The position numbers and the translations under genes were made by a program. From Ruegeria meonggei (GTDB taxonomy: Bacteria > Pseudomonadota > Alphaproteobacteria > Rhodobacterales > Rhodobacteraceae), in contig NZ_FWFP01000020.1 in NCBI RefSeq assembly GCF_900172215.1, positions 1 through 32,393 of the forward strand: DNA of 32,393 nucleotides. Direction: 5' to 3'. The notes beneath the pieces were generated by a model that worked only from the letters and a program-made list of their open reading frames with translations, was not told where the DNA came from and did not search any database. This document shows, piece by piece, positions 1-7,609 of the stretch. How positions within the stretch are numbered: the stretch's first letter is position 1; each line of letters opens with the position of its first letter.

Positions 1-511
1 AGCCGAGAGGCAGGTTGCCACCCATCCAAAGCCCCTTTTTCTTAGACGCTGCAATCTTGTCACGAATACGTTCGGCGGTGACTTCCCGTTCAAACTGAGC
101 AAAGGACAGCAGTACATTCAGGGTCAACCGACCCATGGAGGAAGAGGTGTTGAATGCTTGTGTGACGGACACAAAGGAACAGTTCGCCTGTTCCAGCCGT
201 TCGACCAGCTTGGAGAAGTCGGCGAGCGATCGGGTCAGCCGGTCGATCTTGTAGACCACAACCATGTCGATGCGCCCTGCATCGATCTCTTCAAGAAGGC
301 GCTGAAGTGCAGGGCGCTCTAGGGTGCCGCCCGACAGGCCACCGTCATCGTAGCGCTCGGCCAACAGGGTCCAGCCTTCATGTCGCTGGCTGGTGACATA
401 AGCCGCGCAGGCCTCATATTGCGCATCCAGTGAATTGAAGTCCTGATCCAACCCATCTTCTGATGACTTGCGCGTATAGATGGCGCATCGGATTTTGCGG
501 CGCGGGCTCAT
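1..511 (-). CDS. Serine site-specific recombinase (resolvase/invertase family), partial
   Basis: The minus strand is open from the ATG at 511-509 to the window edge, giving the N-terminal 170 residues. It shows the serine-recombinase catalytic domain: the YTRKSS motif (Arg14, nucleophile Ser16), DGGLSGGTLERPAL, YKIDRLTRSL and a closing FAQFEREVTAERIRDK segment, in the family's usual order. Large serine recombinases of this kind excise or integrate mobile elements. The start overlaps the stop of the DUF2924 gene by 4 bp (ATGA), so it is the third gene of a translationally coupled DUF3489-DUF2924-recombinase operon, an arrangement common in alphaproteobacterial islands. The C-terminal DNA-binding part lies outside the window, so I cannot say whether the gene is intact. 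Confidence 0.93.
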   Translation of the reverse strand, partial: MSPRRKIRCAIYTRKSSEDGLDQDFNSLDAQYEACAAYVTSQRHEGWTLLAERYDDGGLSGGTLERPALQRLLEEIDAGRIDMVVVYKIDRLTRSLADFSKLVERLEQANCSFVSVTQAFNTSSSMGRLTLNVLLSFAQFEREVTAERIRDKIAASKKKGLWMGGNLPLG

Positions 512-924
512 TTGGCCCCCTTGCCGGTGAGCCCAAAGAAACGCGGCCCCGACCAATGCGCGCCGGTAATTTCTCGGGCGATGGCCGAGAGCGAGCGATA
601 GGGCCGACCGTTCCAAGTAAAACCATCCCTTGCTACATCGACCACATGGGTCACGCCATACCACTCGCGCAGCAGGCGCCCGCCGGCTTTAAGCGCAGGG
701 CATTGGGGCCGGGACTTCTTCTCAGAGCCTTTTCCCAGCGTGGCTTTGACTTGTCGAGACAGCCCGCCATGACGGCGGGACTGCATCTCAAAGGCAATGA
801 AACGGCGCAGGAAGGGTTGGCTGAGCATAGCGGGTGCGGGTTGATCAAACAGTTGCTGCCAAAGCGTGACCAGATCCGAGCGACCAATGGCGGCCAGATT
901 GGTGACATCGCTAATCTTCGTCAT
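508..924 (-). CDS. DUF2924 domain protein
   Basis: A 138-residue protein. The C-terminal block with GRPYRSLSAIAREITG followed by HWSGPRFFGL is the hallmark of DUF2924 proteins, which sit next to serine recombinases in alphaproteobacterial islands. The function is unknown; association with the recombinase suggests a DNA-binding or recombination-accessory role, which is inference. The N-terminal half has helical segments around LVTLWQQLF and FLRRFIAFEMQ. Its start overlaps the end of the DUF3489 gene by 4 bp and its stop overlaps the recombinase start, so the three genes are very probably co-transcribed and coupled. Confidence 0.88.
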   Translation of the reverse strand: MTKISDVTNLAAIGRSDLVTLWQQLFDQPAPAMLSQPFLRRFIAFEMQSRRHGGLSRQVKATLGKGSEKKSRPQCPALKAGGRLLREWYGVTHVVDVARDGFTWNGRPYRSLSAIAREITGAHWSGPRFFGLTGKGAK

Positions 925-1151
925 GACTCGCCGCCCTTGTTTGCCGTGAGGTGATACGTGGCAGAGCCATGTGGTTTATCGGAGGCGCGTCGTTCAATCA
1001 TCACGCCTTTCTTACGCAGACCGCTTAGAGCTGCTCGGACCGAATGAGACTGCCACCCCGCTGTTTTGCAGAGCGCCTCAAGGCTGGCGCCGCTCGGGCA
1101 ACGCAACAAGGCTTGCACCTTGTCGATTTTGGTTTGTTTGGATTTGGACAT
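921..1151 (-). CDS. DUF3489 domain protein (small winged-helix-like)
   Basis: A 76-residue protein with a Lys-rich N-terminus (MSKSKQTKIDKVQALL), then GASLEALCKTAGWQSHSVRA and LSGLRKKGVMIER. This is the DUF3489 pattern: a small helix-turn-helix-like domain resembling an MarR/ArsR half. It is the first gene of the operon and overlaps the DUF2924 gene by 4 bp. It may be the regulator of the recombinase operon; that role is inferred from fold-like features and position. Confidence 0.85.
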   Translation of the reverse strand: MSKSKQTKIDKVQALLRCPSGASLEALCKTAGWQSHSVRAALSGLRKKGVMIERRASDKPHGSATYHLTANKGGES

Positions 1152-1376
1152 GTATTGTCTCCTCTGATCCGGGGCTGGCGGAATGCCGAGCCCTGGTACC
1201 GAGGAGCGCCCGAATGGCTCGGGCGTGGGTTCAGTGATGCGTGGTTCACAGCAACAGTCCAGCTCTTTCTGCAGCGATTACTGGAGGCGTGTGTTTTGCA
1301 GGGCCCTGCTGCCGTACCACCGATTATTCGTCAACAATCTTAATTGGTTACGATTTAGTTACTTTTTGATTTGGGG

Positions 1377-1388
1377 TTGCAATTGCAA
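1377..1388. promoter_or_regulatory. Palindrome TTGCAATTGCAA, possible operator
   Basis: A perfect 12-bp inverted repeat in the divergent intergenic region, flanked by G4 on the left and C4 on the right (with a 2-nt bulge). A self-complementary site between two divergent operons is a plausible repressor operator, perhaps for the small DUF3489 protein. No direct evidence of function. Confidence 0.35.
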
Positions 1389-1590
1389 ATCCCCGCGCAT
1401 AAATTCTAGCCAGCCCAGCAAGGGACAAGGTCCCACGGGGAGGTGAATACATCTCCCAGGCAGCATTTGGCGCCGCATTTTTTGAGCGGGTAAGACCGAG
1501 AGCATTCGAAGGGGCAACGAACCGGATCGATTAGTCCGGAGAGTTGCTGGTCGTGCTCTCTCCGAATTCCCAACACGATCCTTTCTCGCC

Positions 1591-1606
1591 GACGCTAAAG
1601 AGCGTC
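1591..1606 (+). promoter_or_regulatory. Leader hairpin GACGCT-AAAG-AGCGTC before the methyltransferase gene
   Basis: A perfect 6-bp stem with an AAAG loop, ending 6 nt before the AAGGAGG Shine-Dalgarno sequence at 1613-1619. It would form in the 5' untranslated region and could influence translation. No U tract follows, so it does not look like a terminator. Confidence 0.35.
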
Positions 1607-1612
1607 AAATGA

Positions 1613-1619
1613 AAGGAGG
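1613..1619 (+). promoter_or_regulatory. Strong ribosome-binding site upstream of an ACG codon
   Basis: AAGGAGG is followed after 5 nt by ACG at 1625-1627, in frame with the methyltransferase reading frame and with no stop between. The first ATG in that frame (1679) has no Shine-Dalgarno sequence. The most likely reading is that the original start ATG at 1625 has mutated to ACG. Confidence 0.55.
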
Positions 1620-1624
1620 CGACT

Positions 1625-3018
1625 ACGTCCGCCAAGAAATCACACAGCGACGTCCAGGCGTCCAACTCGCCGATCTGGATGGCAGAAAAAGTCATCCAAT
1701 CTCAGATCAGCCAGATCAAGCCCTACGCCAATAACAACCGCGTGCACGCGGCCAAGAATATCGACAAGCTGAAAGCGTCAGTAGCACAGTTTGGCTTTGT
1801 CACCCGGATCCTGTTGGATGCTAGCGGTACTATTATTGCAGGCCATGGCCGCTATGAAGCCGCCAAGGCCCTGGGGTTGATGTCCGTTCCGACTGTTGTC
1901 GCGGGTCACCTGTCAGATGCAGAAGTTCGTGCTTTGCGCATCGCGGATAACAAGCTGGCGGAACTGCCGGACTGGAACGAAGCGGCGCTGCAGATCGAAT
2001 TTGCCGAGCTGACGGACCTCAGCCTTGATGGCGAGTTGGACTTCGATCTGGACATCACCGGGTTTGAAACGCCAGAGATCGACATTATCATCGACGGCGC
2101 GGGCGAGGCTGCGGAGACTGAAGCAGAAACTTTAGACACCCCGGACCCTGCGGCACCAGCAATTGCGCAGCCGGGCGACCTCTGGGTTCTCGGAGATCAT
2201 CGCATCTTCTGCGGGGATGCCTTGCAAGCCCAGAGCTATAAAACGCTGCTGGATGGCGAGACCCCGCAGATGGTCTTCACTGACCCGCCTTACAATGTTC
2301 TGGTCAATGGGCATGTCCGCTGTGGTGCCAGTGGCGATCACCGTGAGTTTGCTATGGCGTCAGGAGAAATGTCTGACAGTGAGTTCCGTAGCTTTCTCTC
2401 GGACGTGATCAACCATTGTTCGACTGCTTGCCGGACGGAGGCATCGCGATGATCTGCATGGACTGGCGCCATATTGAAGAGCTGATTGCGTCCGGCAAGG
2501 CAGGCGGATTGGACTTCATCAATCTCTGCGTCTGGAACAAGACGAACGGAGGCATGGGCAGCCTTTATCGTTCCAAACACGAGCTGGTTGCGATCTTCAA
2601 GAAACCAGGTGCGTAGCATATCAACAATGTCGAGCTCGGAAAACATGGTCGCAACCGGACCAATGTCTGGGATTATACGGGTGTGAACAGCTTTGGGGCA
2701 GGACGCGAAGCGGATCTCGCTGATCATCCCACGGTGAAGCCGACAGTTTTGGTGGCAGATGCCATCATGGATGTAAGTCATCGCGGCGATGTCGTGCTGG
2801 ACGTCTTTGGCAGATTCGGCGCGTCCTTGCTGGCAGCTGAGAAAACCGGGCGCCGGGCGCGGCTCATTGAGCTCGACCCGGCTTATGTCGATATCGCCAT
2901 CCACCGTTGGCAGGAGATGACCCGCGAGAACGCCGTGCACGCGGTGACAGGCCAGACGTTCGATGCGCTTTCTGCAGCCAACGACACCACTTCTGAGCAG
3001 GAGGTGGATCATGTCTGA
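1625..3018 (+). pseudogene. ParB-like N-terminal domain fused to DNA methyltransferase, degraded
   Basis: The reading frame from 1625 (first ATG 1679) encodes a ParB/sulfiredoxin-like domain (LKASVAQFGFVTRILLD, IIAGHGRYEAAKALGL, ALRIADNKLAEL), a linker, and an amino-methyltransferase with the catalytic motif FTDPPYN. Near 2412-2418 the frame shifts: frame 2 stops at 2450-2452, while homology continues in frame 1 (CLPDGGIAMICMDWRH). A TAG at 2614-2616 interrupts that frame again, then the C-terminal part (DHPTVKPTVLVADAI, EKTGRRARLIELDPAYVD) runs to 3018. The AdoMet-binding FxGxG motif, normally FGGSG, is altered to FGRFG. Motif order (DPPY before FxGxG) is that of beta-class methyltransferases. 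With a lost start codon, a frameshift, a nonsense codon and a damaged AdoMet motif, it is very unlikely to be active. The stop overlaps the DUF5681 start. Confidence 0.88.
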
Positions 3019-3442
3019 CGATACGAAAGAGTATGAGGTCGGCTATGGCAAGCCGCCCAAAGCAACCCAATTCAAGAAAGGCCGCTCTGGCAATCCGAAA
3101 GGGCGGCCGAAAGGTGCTAAGGGCGTGAATGCCAGTCTGAAACGCGAACTGGAAGCCAAAATCACCGTCCGGGAAGGCAACCGGGAAGTCCGGATTTCCA
3201 AGGCGGAGGCAATTGCCAAGCGGGTCACGGCCAGCGCATTGAAGGGCGACACGAAAATGCTGATGGCGCTGCTGAAGCTGGACACGGATCTGTTCAACAC
3301 AAGTGACATGGACGCGCAAGAAAGCGCCCGTGCGGTTGAGCCGGACAGTGTCGACTTTGATATCCTCCGGGATTTCTTTTCCAGTCACCCAGATGGTGAC
3401 TGCGGTCCTGAAGATGAGGAGGCCAATGATGTCAGCTCCTGA
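3011..3442 (+). CDS. DUF5681 domain protein
   Basis: A 143-residue protein starting at the ATG at 3011, preceded by AGGAGG about 6 nt upstream; this start overlaps the end of the methyltransferase. The N-terminal basic block FKKGRSGNPKGRPKGAK is the typical DUF5681 signature, followed by a helical region (SKAEAIAKRVTASALKGD) and an acidic C-terminus. DUF5681 genes commonly precede terminase-like genes in alphaproteobacterial phage-like clusters, so a packaging-accessory or DNA-binding role is possible but unproven. This appears to be the only intact gene of the three on the plus strand. Confidence 0.85.
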   Translation: MSDDTKEYEVGYGKPPKATQFKKGRSGNPKGRPKGAKGVNASLKRELEAKITVREGNREVRISKAEAIAKRVTASALKGDTKMLMALLKLDTDLFNTSDMDAQESARAVEPDSVDFDILRDFFSSHPDGDCGPEDEEANDVSS

Positions 3443-4906
3443 TCCCAAAGGGTCCGGCAAGCCGCGCGCGAGATTTACCGGGAAAATTTCTTTCCTTACG
3501 TGTGGCGCGTGTTTGACACGCTGCACCAGGGGACTGACTGCAGCTTTGATCCGGCCTGGCATGTGCGTGCCATGTGCCATGAGTTGGACAACGTTCGTGT
3601 CGGCGAAAACAAGCGGCTGATCATCAACATTCCGCCCCGGTGCCTGAAATCCGTAACAGTGGCTGTTACGTATGTCGCCTATCTTCTCGGGCATAACCCC
3701 AGCGCTAAGATCATTGTTGCCAGCTACGGGCTGGATCTGGCGCGCAAGCATTCCGAAGACTGTCGACGGGTCATGTCCGCGCGCTGGTACAGGGAGATAT
3801 TTCCCGAATCTGTTCTGGCCCGTAAAGGCAACACTTCAGAAGAAATCCGCACCACAAAGGGAGGCAGCCGTAAGGCTGTCTCCATCGGCAGTTCTGTCAC
3901 TGGCCATGGCGCTGATTACATCATCATCGACGATCTGCTGAAAGCGGGTGATGCAGGTTCCGAAGCTGAACTGGTCAAAGCGCAGGAGTTCATTGAGGGA
4001 ACCTTGCTGTCGCACTTTGATAACCCGTCCGAAGGGCGCGTGGTCATGGTTGCACAGCGACTACACGAGATGGATCCGCCGGGGTACCTGCTGGAACGTG
4101 GGGCCTATAGGCACCTGAACCTGCCCGCCATCGCCGAAGAACATGAGATGGTTCCTCTTGGACGTGGAAATGTCATGCGCCGCAATCCGGGTGATCTTCT
4201 GTGTCCGTCGCGCCTGGATCAGCAAACGTTGGATACCAAGCGTCGCGAAATGGGCGCGGCCGTGTTCAATTGTCAATATCAGCAGAACCCGATTGCACCA
4301 GACGGATCACCCCTGCGCTGGGAGTGGTTTGGCACCTACGAGACCATCGAAGATCGTCGCTGGTTCCAACTGGTTGTTCAAAGCTGGGATACGGGCATGT
4401 CTGCGGATCCCCGGTCCGACTTCTCGGTCTGTACGACCTGGGGCTTTCGCGAAAACGCATGGTACCTGCTTTACGTCTGGCGTGGGCAGGTGGACTACCC
4501 AGACCAGAAAGCCAAGGCACTTCAGCTTGTCCGCCGTTGGGATCCGGATCGCGTTCTGATCGAAGATGCGGCCTCCGGCAAACCGCTTCTGGATGAGTTG
4601 TTTCGTGATGACCGCCGGTGCTACGAACGCATTAAATCCGACAAGGACAAGGAAACCCGGTTCCAGTCTGCTTCCGGTCCTGTCGAAGAGGGCAAGGTGT
4701 ATCTGCCTGTAGACGCACCCTGGTTGCCGGTATTCAAACGAGAGCTTCAGTCCTTTCCACGCGGGCGCAACGACGATCAGGTCGACAGCTTTGCCCATTT
4801 TCTGAACTGGTCCAAGGGACTGGGATTCTACCGGGCATTGGGTCGCGACCACCGGATCAACATCGATCGTCGGGAGCGTAATCGAGAGAGAGTAAGAAGG
4901 CGGTAG
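3426..4906 (+). pseudogene. Phage terminase large subunit-like protein, frameshifted near its start
   Basis: The long frame (GTG 3500 to TAG 4906, 468 residues) has a degenerate Walker A PPRCLKS (usually PPRHLKS), the IIVASYGLDLARKHSEDCR block, Walker B-like YIIIDDLL, and RNase H-like nuclease motifs SWDTG, VLIEDAASG and DDQVDSF. Expected N-terminal residues REIYRENFFPYVWRVF are in this frame but upstream of the GTG, with no start codon. A good start, ATGATG at 3426/3429 with GAGGAGG at 3415-3421, lies in another frame and encodes MMSAPDPKGSGKPRAR. The two frames meet at the CG repeat at about 3463-3470, so a 2-bp CG expansion or a 1-bp loss there has split the gene. A shorter product from GTG 3500 lacking about 30 residues cannot be excluded. 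Family members act in phage DNA packaging. Confidence 0.85.
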
Positions 4907-5136
4907 AACAGAAAACAAAGTTCGAGGCCGATAGTCGGCCTTGAGCCGCCCAGCGAAACCTTAGCCATTGGGCCCGAAGGGCGGGAAGTAGCCATTCGCT
5001 GCGTTTGAAAAATAGACTCCGTCCAACCCGAAAGCAGACGTTGGCCACACTGGAGATCCGCTCGCGCATTCATCGGAGATGAGGCGTCTTCGTTATCTCT
5101 GCCGGACTCGAAAAACCGAAGAGCACAATGGGCAGG
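4907..5136. other. Short intergenic region with a GGCCGA hairpin
   Basis: No gene recognised. The perfect hairpin AGGCCGA-TAG-TCGGCCT at 4925-4941 lies 18 bp after the terminase stop and could end that transcript, though no U tract follows. A second inverted repeat, GGGCAG/CTGCCC at 5130-5147, surrounds the stop codon of the minus-strand amidohydrolase gene. Confidence 0.35.
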
Positions 5137-7020
5137 TTACCGCTGCCCGAGTGCGTCGCGTCCGAAAGCCAATAGGTTTGAGGAAGGGCGTATCAGGGTG
5201 ATTATGGTATTATATTGGGGTGCGTCTTCGAAGAATCCCGTCAATCTCCTAAACTGTTTTCCGCGGCGGTCCAGTCCTAAGTATCTTATGGCGTTGCTTC
5301 CCAGAATGGAAATCTGATCAGGTTTTTCGAGTGCAGATGCCTGTAACGCCTTGCGCACGTCGTTATAATAGCTCGCATGCTGGTTCTCACGGCCAAGCAT
5401 GGTCCAGTCCGAACCATACATTAGCCGAGTTTTAAGGTTTTCCCTCTGATTCAGCAGGTTATCCAACAAATCTATGATTTCTTGTGACTGATCACGATTG
5501 CTGCCTGTGACGTCGGTCCAGTATCCCAGATCGACATAGACATTATCGTACTTCGCAATAAGTTCTGCGGCCTGCCATTCGTAGGCCTGCGTCTGACTTG
5601 GGCATCCGGGGGCGGTCGGGAACCGTTCCTCATCAAAGCCGCCAAAGTGCGCGATATTTAGTCTCAGATCGCTCCACGCCGGAGTTTCCAGTACCGGTTT
5701 CCAATTTGCAGCCGATGCGTTTTGCCCGGTGCAGGCATCGGCACCCAACGAATTGTTACCATGCGTCTTTATCGGAACATCTTCTGCAGCGCACCAGTCG
5801 TATAGAGCGCGCAACTCGTTATCGATTTCTTGCCCAGTCACCCCCAACTCCTGTAAGGCGCGGGGCTTGCGGGCGCCCGGTTCGTCAAATTTGGCGTTGC
5901 CGAGCGGCAAAAAGCCCATCGGTGGATACAGCTTGATACCTGCAAACCCTTGCGATTCGATGGATTTCTGGATGGTTTGCAACCAGTTAGAATTCCCGTT
6001 TTTGCGGTAATAAGCGGCGCGCAACGGGCAAAAGGGCGCGAAGGGCAATATCAGGGCGCCGCGCTCCAGCAAGGCCATACGTGAAAGCAGATTAATCTGA
6101 TCCGTGACGTCACGCCCGCTACGGTCGACATCCCGATCCTGCCCGGCCCGAAGCCAATAGGTGAAGTCGACAAGTGATGGAGAGAACACCTTGATCCCGT
6201 TGGACCCCAGGGAATCATTCGTGTCGGCCTGCGCAGTTTGATGAGCGTACAGCCGGATCAGCTCACCCAGTATATCCACGCGGCTGCGGGTCAGCAGCCC
6301 GGCCCACATCAGGGTCTGAATCAGGCTTTGATCCGGGTTTCTGCGCTCGGACAAGGATTTGAAACTCAGGTCATCCTGAAACGCCTCATCCGCGTAGATG
6401 GCATCGGCGATCTGGCGGGCCTGATCACCGGCGCGGTCCGAATTGCGAATGTTCCCGGCCAATCCGACTGGGTTTACCGGAACTTCACTTTCGGCGGCCA
6501 GCAGCGAAAACAGGACTTCGTCGCCGGTTGCCGGGGGCAACTTGCCGTCGGCAGAAACCGCGCCCTGGCGCACGCGCCCTGCCGTATCCACGCGGTTTTC
6601 CAGCTCAACCAGCCCCGCCTCGACAAAGCGGCGATCTTGGATCAACAAGTCCCCGCCGTCGCGAACGGGCAGGCGCTGCAAGTCCGCAATCTCGATCAGC
6701 TCTTCCGACGCGGTGGGTGTCCCGCGAGCGGCCAAAATAATGTCGACGACCAGGCCGACGAGTGATCGTGCGACCGATAGCCCACCAGGCACCGGGGTTT
6801 CGGGGTCGCGTAACAAAACCTGTTCCACAAACCCGGGGATCGGCACATCGGTTGCATTGAAGACGTGATTGTGGATGTCCACCGGTACCGAGGGCAGACC
6901 GTCGGGGCTGATATTTCTGTCCTCTCCCTGGCCATAACATCCGGGCAATGCGGTCGCAGCCAAGCCCCCGACCAATACTCCGCGCCGTGTCGGCATGAGT
7001 GTGCCTCTGGAATAATGCAT
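5137..7020 (-). CDS. Amidohydrolase family lipoprotein with Tat-type signal
   Basis: A 627-residue protein from the ATG at 7020-7018, chosen because AAGGGA lies about 9 nt upstream; an in-frame TTG at 7044 is less likely and an ATG at 6996 is possible. The N-terminus has a twin arginine (PTRRGVLVGG), a short hydrophobic stretch and a lipobox LPGC (Cys28), so export via Tat and lipid anchoring is predicted. The rest resembles the Amidohydro_2 family of TIM-barrel metal hydrolases: HNH at about residue 50-52 (DIHNHVFN), GIKLYPPMGFLPLG, KTHGNNS, LNIAHFGG and YGSDWTMLG, which supply the usual His/His/His/Asp metal ligands. The substrate is unknown. It is longer than a typical 300-residue family member, with a large N-terminal insertion between about residues 60 and 270. 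Isolated gene with its own promoter region upstream. Confidence 0.85.
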   Translation of the reverse strand: MHYSRGTLMPTRRGVLVGGLAATALPGCYGQGEDRNISPDGLPSVPVDIHNHVFNATDVPIPGFVEQVLLRDPETPVPGGLSVARSLVGLVVDIILAARGTPTASEELIEIADLQRLPVRDGGDLLIQDRRFVEAGLVELENRVDTAGRVRQGAVSADGKLPPATGDEVLFSLLAAESEVPVNPVGLAGNIRNSDRAGDQARQIADAIYADEAFQDDLSFKSLSERRNPDQSLIQTLMWAGLLTRSRVDILGELIRLYAHQTAQADTNDSLGSNGIKVFSPSLVDFTYWLRAGQDRDVDRSGRDVTDQINLLSRMALLERGALILPFAPFCPLRAAYYRKNGNSNWLQTIQKSIESQGFAGIKLYPPMGFLPLGNAKFDEPGARKPRALQELGVTGQEIDNELRALYDWCAAEDVPIKTHGNNSLGADACTGQNASAANWKPVLETPAWSDLRLNIAHFGGFDEERFPTAPGCPSQTQAYEWQAAELIAKYDNVYVDLGYWTDVTGSNRDQSQEIIDLLDNLLNQRENLKTRLMYGSDWTMLGRENQHASYYNDVRKALQASALEKPDQISILGSNAIRYLGLDRRGKQFRRLTGFFEDAPQYNTIITLIRPSSNLLAFGRDALGQR

Positions 7021-7609
7021 CAAATTTGTTCCCTTCAAAATCAATGCTTAAAGCCTAGCCGATGTTACTTTTTAATCAACTGACATCATCACGTGGGTTG
7101 GCGGGAACAAACCCTCTCCGATCAGACTTGTCTCGGCAATGATCCGTGGCAGAGGGCAGTGTGAGGGCCGACAATACGATACTCAACTGGCGATCGTCCA
7201 AGACCCGGCAAAATCACACGGTGAGCGTAGCAGAAATGACGTGCGATATAGCGGCCCGCTTGGGTCGTCATTCTTGGCTTACTAGACACGCGAAGCTTGC
7301 TGAACGATGCATTACTGCTCTTGCGGCGTGCGCAGTTGCGGCGCTCCTGCAACAAAATTATCCCTTGGAACCGCCTTCCATTCCCAAGATTGGATCGCAA
7401 TATCAAACCATGGGATCAATAACTTAGGGGAAATCCTTCGGTTCGTCCTTTCGGTAGTATTCGTTAGGTGTCTTTTTTGCGCCGACCTGTCAATCAAAGT
7501 TAACCGAACCGGCAACAGGTGTGCATCGCAATATCATCTTGGTGAAATTCTCAAACCAAAGCTGTTCTGTGTTATACTTTCGGCATTTCACAAATCTATG
7601 GAGAGTCAA
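7021..7609. other. Intergenic region upstream of the metalloprotease gene
   Basis: Nearly 590 bp between two divergent genes. I see no gene with recognisable protein features. TATACT at about 7574-7579 is a possible -10 element for the metalloprotease gene, but I see no matching -35 hexamer. Confidence 0.4.

Larger units (their letters stand above)
1152..1624. other. Divergent intergenic region between recombinase operon and methyltransferase module
   Basis: No convincing gene in about 470 bp. It must contain the divergent promoters. Two structures stand out: a perfect 12-bp palindrome TTGCAATTGCAA at 1377-1388, flanked by GGGG and ATCCCC so that it can extend as a hairpin, and the hairpin GACGCT-AAAG-AGCGTC at 1591-1606, just before a strong ribosome-binding site. 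Reading frames here look like shadows rather than genes. Confidence 0.5.

Noticed and set aside
2864..3751. Minus-strand frame of 295 codons over the methyltransferase, DUF5681 and terminase
   Set aside because: Shadow of three genes whose conserved motifs are on the plus strand.
7122..7406. Short minus frame before the metalloprotease gene
   Set aside because: No motif, composition unlike coding sequence, and no ribosome-binding site.
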